From Streptomyces muensis (GTDB lineage Bacteria > Actinomycetota > Actinomycetes > Streptomycetales > Streptomycetaceae): DNA of 64,000 nucleotides. The notes under the pieces were generated by a model, which searched no databases, was not told where the DNA came from, and saw only the letters and a list, made by a program, of their open reading frames with translations. Positions 1 to 8,250 of this stretch are shown here, piece by piece (positions within the stretch are counted from its first letter, which is position 1; each line of letters begins with the position of its first letter). The position numbers and the translations under genes were made by a program. The stretch spans positions 1-64,000 of the forward strand of contig NZ_JAKEIP010000002.1 in assembly GCF_021474425.1 (NCBI RefSeq), written 5' to 3'.

Positions 1-324
1 GGCCACCACCCCGGTCGGGCCCGCGCTTGTCACCCCCGACGAACTCCCGCCCGGCGCCTCGGGGTTGGACATCTCCTTGATGTGCGTGGCGTAGTTGAGA
101 CCCAGGCAGACGATCTTGTTCGGGTGGGGGACCAGTGGGGCGAGTGACGACTCGGCCAGGGGCAGGCGCTCGCCGTCGGCGGAGGCCGCACGCTCGTGCC
201 AGTCGTCGCCGGTTGCAAGCAGCGCGCCCACGTCGGCGTAGGGGAGCAGGACGAGTTCGTCGGCTTCCTGCCGGGCGGCGGAGGTCATGCGGTCGTCGGC
301 GATACGGACGGTGCTCAGTCTCAT
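1..324 (-). CDS. Fumarylacetoacetate hydrolase (FAH) family protein, 3' end beyond window
   Basis: This is the N-terminal part (about 108 codons) of an FAH-superfamily protein; the family hydrolyses or decarboxylates C-C bonds in ring-cleavage products. The N-terminus MRLSTVRIADDR and the motif GLNYATHIKEM, with the family's His, are visible. After KEM the reading frame goes into a Gly/Ser/Ala-rich stretch instead of the expected P-x-LF-K sequence, so the gene may be broken or the left end divergent. The ATG at 322-324 overlaps the TGA of the upstream monooxygenase gene (ATGA), indicating translational coupling in a leftward operon. A paralogue lies at 20471-21307. Likely role is hydrolysis of a meta-cleavage product, inferred from its neighbours. 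Confidence 0.75.
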   Translation of the reverse strand, partial: MRLSTVRIADDRMTSAARQEADELVLLPYADVGALLATGDDWHERAASADGERLPLAESSLAPLVPHPNKIVCLGLNYATHIKEMSNPEAPGGSSSGVTSAGPTGVVA

Positions 325-1997
325 CGGGGTACTCCTGGGGAGTCGTACGGGATCTCGGGGGCGAGATCGGAGGTGGCGGTGGTGGTGCCCGTGGTCGGGC
401 GGGGGCGTGCGAAGCGCCGCAGCGTCACGCCGACGTACTGGGCCCGATCGGGGGCGAATACGGCGGCCACGAACCGGTCAGGACGTACGAGGACGAAGGA
501 TCCGGTCAGCCTGGCGAGGAGGGCGTCGAGCCGGCCGTCGGAGTCGGCGATCCCCGTTCGGCCGGCCCGGTCACGCGGTGTGCGGTCGTCCAGGAAGACA
601 TCCACGGCGGTGGCGTCGGGGAGGCCGGCCCGGGCGACGGTTGCCCAGTCGGTGTCGCTCACGCCGATCCCCAGCAGGCTCCAGCCCTGTCCGAGGATGT
701 CGTCGAGCCGTGCGGGGCGGTGGTGTGGTCCGTGCAGCACCCGTGGCTGCGGCAGCATCGTGCCGACCAGTCCACTGCCCGCGCCGTCCGTCGGGAGGAC
801 GGCCCCCGCCCGTAGCCGGGTGTCGGGGCGGTAGCGCATCTCGCTGAGGTAGCGGCGAGCCGGCGGGATGTGCGTCGCCGTGCGCACCAGCGCGTCGCGC
901 AGCAGGGCACGCGGGCGGCTGGTGGTCATGACGATCCGGCCGAGGCGCACGGAGAGGTCGATCACGGCGCGGGCGTGCGGGCGCCGCTCGGTGTCGTAGG
1001 TATCGAGCAGGGTGTCACCGGCCCGGCCCGCCAACACCTCGGCGATTTTCCAGCACAGGTTGGCCGCGTCCCGGATCCCGGAGTTGAGGCCCTGGCCGGC
1101 GAACGGCGGCATCATGTGCGCGGCGTCGCCGAGCAGGAAGCAGCGGCCCTCGCGCAGCCGGTCGGCCAGCAACGCGTGGAAGCTGTAGGCGACCGCGCGC
1201 TCGATCTGGTCGGGCGTGATCTCCCGGTGGGGCCGCAGGAGTTCGCGCACGAGGGCGAACGGGGGAGAGGTACCGGCCTCGCACTCGCCCGGCTTGAGGC
1301 GGAACTCGTAGCGGCAACGCCCGTCCTGGCCCGGGACGATGACGACGGGTCGGTCGGGGTCGCCGTGGTGCATGCCGTAACGCTGGTCGTGCGTGTCCTC
1401 AAGGGTGTCGGCCACCAGCCACACGTCGGGGAAGCTGCGTCCCCGCATGGGCACGGACAGCAGGTCGCGCACGGTGCTGCGGCCGCCGTCGCAGCCGAGG
1501 ACGTAAGGAACGTCCAACTCCTCGACCGGCCCGTCCTCGCCACCTGTTCGCAGGGACACGCGCACCCGGTCGGGGTGCTGGGCGAGGGCGGTCAGCCGGG
1601 TGTCGAAGCGGACGTCGACGCAGGGCAGGCGGCGCAGCTGCGTACACAGCACCCGCTCCAGGTCGGGCTGGGCGAAGGGGTTCTTGAACGGATGCCCGTA
1701 GCGCTGGTCGCCGGTGCCGCGAGCGTGGAAGAGCGTTCGTCCGCCGATGCCGAAGTACTTCGTTCCGGTGCCCGGCACCAGGATCGGGTAGACGGCCTCG
1801 TCGAGGCCGCCGGCCGACTGCAGAGTGCGCAGGGACTCGTCGTCGAGGCTGATCGCCTTGGCGGCGTCGCTGGTCGTGGCGTCGCGTTCCACCAGCAGCA
1901 CCCGTACGCCCCGGGAGCCCAGCAGGTGGGCGGCCGTCAGCCCGGTCGGGCCTGCGCCGACGACCAGGACCGACGGCGGCGCGGATGTCGTAGGCAC
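321..1997 (-). CDS. FAD-dependent aromatic monooxygenase (MhpA/PheA-like)
   Basis: A 558-residue class A flavoprotein hydroxylase, expected to use NAD(P)H, FAD and O2 to hydroxylate a phenolic ring. Visible motifs are the N-terminal dinucleotide fold (VLVVGAGPTGLTA), the DG motif (LGCDGGRSTVRDLL) and the GD motif (LLGDAAHMMPPFAGQG). Length matches 3-(3-hydroxyphenyl)propionate hydroxylases, including the C-terminal thioredoxin-like extension. I chose GTG at 1997 because it sits five bases after the VOC stop and directly precedes the flavin fold; the longer upstream frame is the antisense-free shadow of the VOC gene. It is co-operonic with the VOC and FAH genes. The exact substrate is not readable from sequence. 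Confidence 0.85.
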   Translation of the reverse strand: MPTTSAPPSVLVVGAGPTGLTAAHLLGSRGVRVLLVERDATTSDAAKAISLDDESLRTLQSAGGLDEAVYPILVPGTGTKYFGIGGRTLFHARGTGDQRYGHPFKNPFAQPDLERVLCTQLRRLPCVDVRFDTRLTALAQHPDRVRVSLRTGGEDGPVEELDVPYVLGCDGGRSTVRDLLSVPMRGRSFPDVWLVADTLEDTHDQRYGMHHGDPDRPVVIVPGQDGRCRYEFRLKPGECEAGTSPPFALVRELLRPHREITPDQIERAVAYSFHALLADRLREGRCFLLGDAAHMMPPFAGQGLNSGIRDAANLCWKIAEVLAGRAGDTLLDTYDTERRPHARAVIDLSVRLGRIVMTTSRPRALLRDALVRTATHIPPARRYLSEMRYRPDTRLRAGAVLPTDGAGSGLVGTMLPQPRVLHGPHHRPARLDDILGQGWSLLGIGVSDTDWATVARAGLPDATAVDVFLDDRTPRDRAGRTGIADSDGRLDALLARLTGSFVLVRPDRFVAAVFAPDRAQYVGVTLRRFARPRPTTGTTTATSDLAPEIPYDSPGVPR

Positions 1998-2002
1998 GGC
2001 GG

Positions 2003-2497
2003 TTACTGGACCGGCTGGTAGGCCGGGCCGCCCTCGGTCAGCAGCCGCTCGACCTCGGCCATGATCTCCTCGGGGGGCAGGTCCAGATCGAGGCTCTTGC
2101 GGAACGGCTGGCGCACGTCGCGCTCCAGGCGGAGGTAGACCTCGTTGCGGTTGCCCTCGGGGTCGAAGAAGTAGATCCCGATCGCGTTGCCGTGGGTGAC
2201 CTCCTGCTGGACCTCGATGCCCTCGGCGCGGAACCGGTGGTGGAAGTCGATGATCGACTCCAGTGAGTCCACCCGCCAAGACACCTGGTGCGTGAGCTTG
2301 CTTCCGGCCGGGGCGGTCCGGCCCTCCTGGAGCACGAACTCGTGGTGCTCCTCGTCCGGGCGGGACGAGAAGAACACGATGCGCCGCTCCTCGTCCTCAT
2401 CGGTCACCGTCAGCCCCAGGACCCGGCTGTAGAAGTCGCGCATCTTTTCGAGGTCGTCGACCCAGAAGCCGGTGTGCCCGAGCCCAGTGATGCTCAT
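2003..2497 (-). CDS. VOC-family extradiol dioxygenase-like protein
   Basis: A 164-residue single-unit vicinal oxygen chelate protein resembling catechol 2,3-dioxygenase or glyoxalase members. Candidate metal ligands fit the His-His-Glu pattern: H8 (GLGHTGFWV), H70 (LTHQVSW) and E119 (GNRNEVYL). The FFDPEGNRNEVYL segment is typical of extradiol members. GGAG precedes the ATG by about five bases. It is first in the leftward operon, followed by the FAD monooxygenase and the FAH protein, an order fitting hydroxylation, ring opening and hydrolysis of an aromatic acid. The small size leaves open a glyoxalase or isomerase role. Confidence 0.8.
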   Translation of the reverse strand: MSITGLGHTGFWVDDLEKMRDFYSRVLGLTVTDEDEERRIVFFSSRPDEEHHEFVLQEGRTAPAGSKLTHQVSWRVDSLESIIDFHHRFRAEGIEVQQEVTHGNAIGIYFFDPEGNRNEVYLRLERDVRQPFRKSLDLDLPPEEIMAEVERLLTEGGPAYQPVQ

Positions 2498-2522
2498 ACT
2501 GTCTCCAATATCAGGACTGAGT

Positions 2523-2562
2523 AGCTGATTTATAGGACGCTAACGGTCGGATCTACGGTCGT
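2523..2562 (-). promoter_or_regulatory. Candidate promoter and direct-repeat site for the VOC/monooxygenase operon
   Basis: On the minus strand a TATAAA -10-like box lies at 2534-2529, about 30 bases ahead of the VOC start. No good -35 is visible. Two direct copies of ACGGTCG occur at 2543-2549 and 2555-2561, twelve bases apart, across the -35 area. That suggests an activator or repressor site in the divergent region between the two catabolic operons. Confidence 0.4.
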
Positions 2563-2717
2563 CAATCGCAAATTTCCGCCTTCATGCCCCTTGACTGGAG
2601 ACAAGTCCACAGTGCACGGTCCTGCTTAATGAAACCCAAGTCCGGGGTTTCGAGACATGGTGTCCGGTGCGTCGCTCAGTCAACGGCGTCCACGGAGCAC
2701 CGCCGGAGGCATCCCTC

Positions 2718-4361
2718 ATGACCGATCCCGCTGCCGAGGGCCCCGCTCCCTCTCCGAACACGCCCGCTCCGCTGGGCCGCGCCACGCTGGTGGCGGCCTG
2801 CTTCGCCATCTGCGTGGCTCAGATCGGCATTCCCCTGGCCTCGCCGCTCATCGGTGAGATACAGCAGGACCTCGGGGCGTCGGCCGCCGCCCTGGCCTGG
2901 ATCCCGGCCGCGTTCATCCTCCCGACGGCCATCCTGGAGCTGAACTTCGGCGTCCTCGGCGACCTGTTCGGACGAAAGCGCCTGCTGGTCCTCGGCGGGC
3001 TGCTGATCACGGCCGGCTGCCTGGTCGTCGCCACCGCGGGCTCGATGACCCAGCTGATCGCCGGCCAGGCGACGGCCGGCCTGGGTGCCGCGGCGATCTT
3101 CCCCTCCTCGCTGGCGGTGATCGTCGCGGGCACCCGGGAGCCCGTCGCCCGCGCCAGGGCCCTGTCGTACTGGGCACTCAGCCTCGCCTTCGGCGCGATG
3201 ATCGCCCCGCTGATCAGCGGCTTCATCGCCGAGCACGCCCACTGGGGCTGGGCCTTCGTTCCGCTCGCGGTGCTCGGCCTGATCACCTCCGCCGTCAGCG
3301 GCCGCTGGATCGTCGACTCCCGCCAGGCCACCGCCGACCGCGGCCTCGACCGGCCCGGCCAGCTCACCATCGCCGTGTCCCTGCTGGCGCTGCTCTACGC
3401 CGTCATCGAGGGCGCGAGCGACGGCTACTCCGAGCCCCACATCGTGCTCGCCTTCGTCCTCGCCGCCGCCTCCTTCACGGCGTTCCTCGCCGTGGAGCGC
3501 AGATCACGGGCGCCGATGCTGCGCCTGGACCTGTTCCGCACCCCCGCCTTCGCCGCGGCCGCCGCCATCGGACTGCTCGCCCTGTTCGGCTTGATCGGCA
3601 CGGCCTATGCGCTCAGCATCAAGTTGGAGGCAGTCCACCACGTCTCCCCGTTCCAGGCTGCTCTCCCCTTCGCGCTCGTTCAGGCGGTCCCGCTGCTGCT
3701 CACCCCGTTCCTGCCGAAACTGCTGCAGCACGTGCACCCCCGCACCCTGCTGGTCGGCGGGCTGCTGTCGCTCGCCGCCGGAGAGTTCTGGATGGCACTG
3801 CTGCCGGGCGACGCGACGGGCCTCGCGTCCATGACCGGACCGATCCTGCTGATGGGAGTCGGCTTCATCACGATGTTCTCGTCACTGACGGCCGTCGCGG
3901 TCGGCACGGTCGACATCCGGTACGCCGGCATGGCCAGCGCGGTCACCAGCCTCGTCCGGGAGACCGGGCAGGCCCTCGGCCCCGCGGTCGTCGGCGCCGT
4001 CGCACTCGGCACGGCGAGCAGCGGCCTGGCCGACAAGCTCGCCTCCTCCGGCCTTCCGCCACAGGCTCTGGGCGTGGCCGAGGCCGTCAACACCGAAGGA
4101 GGCGCACTCGCAGTCGCCAACGCCGACCTCGGCAGCCTGTCGGGCACCGTGGCCCCGCTCGCCCGCGAGGCCCTCGAATCGGGCCTCGACCTCAGCATGT
4201 ACGTCTGCGCCGGCGCCGCCCTGGCGGGCGCGGTGATCGCTGCTCTCGCCCTGCGGCACAGTGGAGCCGCTGATGCCATGGCCGTCGGCACGTCCGCCCA
4301 GGAGGCGGCCACCGCACCGGCCGACGCCCCGGACTCCGTCAAGCCGCTCCCCAGCGCCTGA
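2718..4361 (+). CDS. MFS drug/proton antiporter, DHA2 (14-TMS) family
   Basis: A 547-residue integral membrane transporter of the EmrB/QacA type, expected to export small organic molecules in exchange for protons. There are about 14 hydrophobic segments, the loop 2-3 motif GDLFGRKRLLVLGG, and the TM4-5 stretch GLGAAAIFPSSLAVI. I chose ATG 2718 because GGAGG at 2705-2709 is well spaced; the in-frame ATG further upstream lacks a site. It is first in a rightward operon with the aldehyde dehydrogenase (54-base gap) and the carotenoid oxygenase, so it may export or import an aromatic substrate or toxic intermediate. Substrate is unknown. Confidence 0.88.
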   Translation: MTDPAAEGPAPSPNTPAPLGRATLVAACFAICVAQIGIPLASPLIGEIQQDLGASAAALAWIPAAFILPTAILELNFGVLGDLFGRKRLLVLGGLLITAGCLVVATAGSMTQLIAGQATAGLGAAAIFPSSLAVIVAGTREPVARARALSYWALSLAFGAMIAPLISGFIAEHAHWGWAFVPLAVLGLITSAVSGRWIVDSRQATADRGLDRPGQLTIAVSLLALLYAVIEGASDGYSEPHIVLAFVLAAASFTAFLAVERRSRAPMLRLDLFRTPAFAAAAAIGLLALFGLIGTAYALSIKLEAVHHVSPFQAALPFALVQAVPLLLTPFLPKLLQHVHPRTLLVGGLLSLAAGEFWMALLPGDATGLASMTGPILLMGVGFITMFSSLTAVAVGTVDIRYAGMASAVTSLVRETGQALGPAVVGAVALGTASSGLADKLASSGLPPQALGVAEAVNTEGGALAVANADLGSLSGTVAPLAREALESGLDLSMYVCAGAALAGAVIAALALRHSGAADAMAVGTSAQEAATAPADAPDSVKPLPSA

Positions 4362-4415
4362 CCGTCAGCCCCCTAGGGCACAGCCGTGACAACCCCTGAC
4401 ATGGAACGGGACACC

Positions 4416-5879
4416 ATGACTCTTCTGTCCAGCAGCACCTGGGAAGGCCGGATCTTCTCCGGTGACTGGATCAGCGGATCGGGCGAGGAGTACGACGCCG
4501 TCGAGCCCGCCACCGGCAAGACACTGGGCCGCCTCGGCACCGCCACACCGGCCGACGTGGACAAGGCGGTGAAGCGGGCGGTACCGGCCCAGCGGGAGTG
4601 GGCCGCGCGGCCGTATTCGGACCGTGCCGCTGTCCTGCGTCGCGCCGCGCGTCTCTTCGAGGAGCACCAGCAGGAGATCGAGACCTGGCTGGTACGGGAG
4701 TCCGGTGCGACTCGGCCGTTCGCCGCTCTGCAGGTCAGCAGCGGTGGTGCGGAGGAGTGCTTCGAGGCCGCCGCCCTGGCCGGGGCGCCCTACGGTGAGC
4801 TGCTGCGTTCCGGGCAGCAGCGGCTGTCCTTCTCCCGCCGCACCCCCGTCGGGGTCGTCGGCGTCATCGCCCCGTTCAACGTGCCGATCATCCTGGCCAT
4901 GCGGGCCGTGGCCCCGGCGCTCGCCCTCGGCAACGCGGTCGTCCTCAAGCCGGACCCCCGCACCGCGATCAGCGGTGGTGTCGTCTTCGCCCGTGTCTTC
5001 GAAGAGGCGGGCCTGCCTGCCGGTCTGCTGCATGTCCTGCCCGGCGGAGCGGACGTCGGGGCAGCCGTCGTGGAGCATCCGCAGGTTCCTGTCATCGCGT
5101 TCACGGGTTCCACTCGGGCCGGGCGCGCCATCGGTATCGCCGCGGCCCGGCACCTCAAGCGGGTCCACCTGGAACTGGGCGGGAACTCCGCGCTCGTCGT
5201 GATGGACGACGTCGACCTGGAGCAGGCTGCCTCGGTGGGAGCCTGGGGGTCCTTCGTCCACGCCGGCCAGATCTGCATGGCCAGCAGCCGTCACCTCGTC
5301 CACGCGTCGGTCGCCGACGACTACACCGCTCTGCTCGCCCAGCACGCCGACGCGCTCAGGGTGGGCGACCCGGCCACCGAGGACGTCGCCGTCGGACCGC
5401 TCATCGACAGCGGTCAGCGCGACAACGTCCACCGCATCGTCACGGACACGGTCGAGGCCGGCGCCCGGCTCGCCGCGGGTGGCACCTACGAGGGCCTGTT
5501 CTACCGGCCCACCGTGCTCACCGGCGTACCGCTCACCGCGCCCGCGTACGCCGAGGAGATCTTCGGCCCCGTCGCGCCCGTCGTCCCCTTCCGGGACCTG
5601 GACGAGGCGGCCGGGCTCGCCGCCGGCACCGAGTACGGACTGTCCCTCGGCATCCTCACCCGGGACGTCGCGAAGGGCCTCGCCCTGGCGGAGCGCGTGC
5701 CCACCGGACTGGTCCACATCAACGACCAGACGGTCAACGACGAACCGAACATCCCCTTCGGCGGCGTCGGCGACTCCGGCACCGGCGCCCGTCACGGCGG
5801 CGCCGTCGCCAACCTCGAGGCCTTCACTGAACAGCAGTGGGTCACCGTACGCGACGAACTCCCGCGCTACCCGTTCTGA
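4416..5879 (+). CDS. Aromatic aldehyde dehydrogenase (benzaldehyde/vanillin type)
   Basis: A 487-residue NAD(P)-dependent aldehyde dehydrogenase. Visible features are the Rossmann segment (FTGSTRAGRAIG), the general base E253 in LELGGN and the catalytic C287 in GQICMA. The N-terminus MTLLSSSTWEGRIFSGDW resembles benzaldehyde dehydrogenases, which is why ATG 4416 is preferred over GTG 4386 and ATG 4401 in the same frame. It lies 34 bases before the carotenoid/stilbene oxygenase, whose cleavage would release an aromatic aldehyde; oxidation of that aldehyde to the acid is the likely role. Precise substrate is inferred from context only. Confidence 0.88.
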   Translation: MTLLSSSTWEGRIFSGDWISGSGEEYDAVEPATGKTLGRLGTATPADVDKAVKRAVPAQREWAARPYSDRAAVLRRAARLFEEHQQEIETWLVRESGATRPFAALQVSSGGAEECFEAAALAGAPYGELLRSGQQRLSFSRRTPVGVVGVIAPFNVPIILAMRAVAPALALGNAVVLKPDPRTAISGGVVFARVFEEAGLPAGLLHVLPGGADVGAAVVEHPQVPVIAFTGSTRAGRAIGIAAARHLKRVHLELGGNSALVVMDDVDLEQAASVGAWGSFVHAGQICMASSRHLVHASVADDYTALLAQHADALRVGDPATEDVAVGPLIDSGQRDNVHRIVTDTVEAGARLAAGGTYEGLFYRPTVLTGVPLTAPAYAEEIFGPVAPVVPFRDLDEAAGLAAGTEYGLSLGILTRDVAKGLALAERVPTGLVHINDQTVNDEPNIPFGGVGDSGTGARHGGAVANLEAFTEQQWVTVRDELPRYPF

Positions 5880-5913
5880 CCGCCCCGACACACCAACCCG
5901 CACGGAGAGCCCC

Positions 5914-7434
5914 ATGCCCGCGAACCCCATGACCGTCGTTCCCCGTGGGACCGGAGAGAGCCCCGCCCTCGTCGGTGCCGGAGCCGACTGGCACACCGGC
6001 AACAGGTTCCTCAACGGCCCCTTCGCGCCCTGGACGGAGGAGAACGAGGCGTACGACCTGGAGGTGGACGGCGAGATACCGTCCGACCTCGCGGGTGCGC
6101 TGTTCCGCGTCTCCTCCAATCCCCGTTTCCAGCCCCGCAACACCGACCGCTACCACTGGTGGGAGGGCGACGGCATGGTGTGCGGTGTCTATCTCCGCGA
6201 GGGCAAAGCCGCCTACCGCACCCGCTGGGTCCAGACCGACTCGATGAGGGTCGAGGTGGAGGCCGGGGAGGCGATCTACAGCGGCTTTGTCAACGGCGGC
6301 ACCCCGGGCCGGCTGCCCGAGGGCGCCCCGCGCGCCAAGAACGTGGCCAACATCAACGCCGGCCTCTTCGACGACCATCTGCTTGTCTACTTCGACGGCG
6401 GACTGCCGCACGCGCTGGACCCCGAGACGCTGCGCACCCTCGGCACGCACGACTTCCACGGCGGCGTCGATGTCCTGTGCACCGGCCACTACAAGACCGC
6501 CCCGGACACCGGCGACATGCTGTTCTTTGCCGCAGTCGGACCCACCATCACCTGGTACCGCGCCGACGTGAAGACGGCCGAGATCAAGGACTCGCACTCC
6601 TTCGACATCGGCGTGCCGGTCCTCATGCACGACTTCGCGGTGAGCGACACGTACGCGGTCTTCTTTGTCACGCCCGCCCAGTTCCGCCTCGACCTGGTGG
6701 CCCAGAGCAGGCCCGGCGTGGTCTGGGACGAGAGCTCCCTTGAACATGGCGTCCAGATCGTCCTGATGAACCGCCACACCCATGAGATCACCTGGCACGA
6801 GCTCGGCGGCCACTGGGCCAACACCCACTTCTACAACGCCTATGAGCAGGACGGTGAGCTGATCGTCGACGGGCACCGGATCAGCCGCCTCGGCAGCCCG
6901 GTCGACCGTCTCTCAACGCCCGTGGGCTCCCACGAGTGGTTCCCGCCGGCCCTGCCCTACCGCTGGCGCGTCGACCTGGCGACCGGACGGGCCACGGAGG
7001 AGATGATCAGCGGCGTCTTCGGCGAGTTCCCCAAGATCAACGACGCCTACACGGGTCGGCCGCACCGCTACGGCTACTTCGTCACCACGCGCAGCCTGGC
7101 CGACGACACCATGTCCGACGGCCTCGCCCGTCACGACTACCTTCTCGACCGCACCACCGTCGTTGACGGACCTGACGGCCTGACCAGCCCGAGCGAACCG
7201 GTCTTCGTGGCCCGTGAGAACGCCCGCGGCGAGGACGACGGCTACCTGCTCTCGCTGTGGTGGAACCGCGCCACCGACCTGAGCGAGCTCCTCGTCCATG
7301 ACGCGGCCGACCTGCGCCGCACCCCGCTGGCCCGGGTCAAGCTTCCCAGCCGGGTGCCGTTCGGCTTCCACGGAAGCTGGGCCGACCACGACGTTCTGGA
7401 CCGTGCCATCGCAGCGAAAGGCGACGACAGGTAG
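5914..7434 (+). CDS. Carotenoid-oxygenase-family dioxygenase (lignostilbene/carotenoid cleavage)
   Basis: A 506-residue member of the retinal pigment epithelial membrane protein/carotenoid cleavage family, which uses an Fe(II) held by four histidines to split a C=C bond into two carbonyl products. The four candidate ligands are H166 (LPHALD), H239 (LMHDF), H305 (THFYNAYE) and H486 (FHGSW). The first differs from the usual AHP context but is in place. ATG 5914 has a GGAG site at 5904-5907; the longer upstream frame is a shadow of the dehydrogenase gene. Pairing with an aromatic aldehyde dehydrogenase favours a stilbenoid or phenylpropanoid substrate over a carotenoid. Confidence 0.85.
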   Translation: MPANPMTVVPRGTGESPALVGAGADWHTGNRFLNGPFAPWTEENEAYDLEVDGEIPSDLAGALFRVSSNPRFQPRNTDRYHWWEGDGMVCGVYLREGKAAYRTRWVQTDSMRVEVEAGEAIYSGFVNGGTPGRLPEGAPRAKNVANINAGLFDDHLLVYFDGGLPHALDPETLRTLGTHDFHGGVDVLCTGHYKTAPDTGDMLFFAAVGPTITWYRADVKTAEIKDSHSFDIGVPVLMHDFAVSDTYAVFFVTPAQFRLDLVAQSRPGVVWDESSLEHGVQIVLMNRHTHEITWHELGGHWANTHFYNAYEQDGELIVDGHRISRLGSPVDRLSTPVGSHEWFPPALPYRWRVDLATGRATEEMISGVFGEFPKINDAYTGRPHRYGYFVTTRSLADDTMSDGLARHDYLLDRTTVVDGPDGLTSPSEPVFVARENARGEDDGYLLSLWWNRATDLSELLVHDAADLRRTPLARVKLPSRVPFGFHGSWADHDVLDRAIAAKGDDR

Positions 7435-7496
7435 CGGCGTGGCTTCGGATCCGGTCCTCGGTTCTGGGCGTCAACGGACTGCGATGGCGTGGGTGT

Positions 7497-7515
7497 CCTG
7501 GTCCGGAAGACCGGG
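7497..7515. terminator. Short hairpin between convergent genes
   Basis: CCTGGTC and GACCGGG can pair (seven pairs, one G-U) around a five-base loop, between the stop of the oxygenase gene and the stop of the convergent TetR gene. It is a plausible but weak bidirectional terminator. Confidence 0.35.
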
Positions 7516-7520
7516 TGACC

Positions 7521-8108
7521 TCAGGCCATGGCCAGGACAGCCGAGACCAAGGACCGCAGGCAGGCGCTCTCGGCTTCCTCGTCCGGCAGGGAGAGGTGCT
7601 GCATCGTCAGTCCGTCGAAGCCGGCCAGGAAGAACCTCGCGATCGTCTCAGCGGGCTGGCCGAGCCGGTGACCGGTGCGTTCGGCGGCCTGCTCGACCAG
7701 CTTCGTCGTCACCGCCAGGACCTCGCTGTAGTGGTTCTGAAGAGCTTCCTTCAGGTGTGGCGTACGCAAGGCGAACATGCTCAGCTCGGTGAGCAGCTGG
7801 TGCGAGGCCGGCTGTTCGAGCACGGTACGCCAGAGTGCTTCGGCGAGCGTGACGACGGTTTCCTCGAAGCTCGCGTCCGTGGGCGCGGCCTGTGTCACCT
7901 GGTCGAGGAGGTCGTGCGTGAGCTGTTCCATGACGGCCCGGTACAGCTCCTCCTTCGTGCCGAAGGTGTAGTGCACGGTCGCCTGCGCGACGCCGAGCTC
8001 GGCGGCGATGGCGCGGGTGCTGCCGGCGGCGACGCCCTCCCTGGCCATGAGGCCGATGGCCGCCTTGATCAGTTGCGGGCGGCGCTCTGCCGCGGATACA
8101 TGAGCCAT
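7521..8108 (-). CDS. TetR-family transcriptional regulator
   Basis: A 195-residue one-component repressor. The N-terminal helix-turn-helix is clear (RAIAAELGVAQATVHYTFGTKEELY), followed by a C-terminal ligand-binding/dimer domain. Its ATG is preceded by AGGA. The upstream region carries inverted repeats (8121-8139 and 8143-8152), and one core is also found at 10364-10374 between the amine oxidase and MMPL genes. That makes autoregulation and control of those genes plausible. Ligand is unknown. Confidence 0.88.
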   Translation of the reverse strand: MAHVSAAERRPQLIKAAIGLMAREGVAAGSTRAIAAELGVAQATVHYTFGTKEELYRAVMEQLTHDLLDQVTQAAPTDASFEETVVTLAEALWRTVLEQPASHQLLTELSMFALRTPHLKEALQNHYSEVLAVTTKLVEQAAERTGHRLGQPAETIARFFLAGFDGLTMQHLSLPDEEAESACLRSLVSAVLAMA

Positions 8109-8120
8109 GACGTGATCCTA

Positions 8121-8152
8121 TTCGACTCAGTCTGTCGAACAGGTCGCTCGAC
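8121..8152. promoter_or_regulatory. Candidate TetR operator upstream of the tetR gene
   Basis: A perfect inverted repeat TTCGAC-N7-GTCGAA lies at 8121-8139, directly upstream of the regulator start, followed by GTCG-CT-CGAC at 8143-8152. The extended core GGTCGCTCGAC matches GGTCGTTCGAC at 10364-10374 except for one base. Confidence 0.5.
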
Positions 8153-8177
8153 AAATCAGCGGTACATGATGACGGCC

Positions 8178-8238
8178 GCTCCTGGGCCGGCGGCCGGTCG
8201 GACGGCCCGCCCGTCCTACCGGCCGCCGGCCCAGGAGC
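8178..8238 (-). terminator. Strong 20-bp hairpin downstream of the SRPBCC gene
   Basis: Arms 8178-8197 and 8219-8238 are perfectly complementary over 20 bases, with a 21-base loop. It sits between the SRPBCC stop (8251) and the tetR promoter, so it most likely ends leftward transcription of the amine oxidase/SRPBCC operon. There is no U-tract, as is usual in actinomycetes. Confidence 0.7.
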
Positions 8239-8250
8239 ATTCGCCGCCTG

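Noticed and set aside
2591-2630. TTGACT box as a promoter for the DHA2 exporter operon
   Set aside because: The -35-like box is good, but no -10 lies at 16-19 bases, so it was not listed as a promoter.
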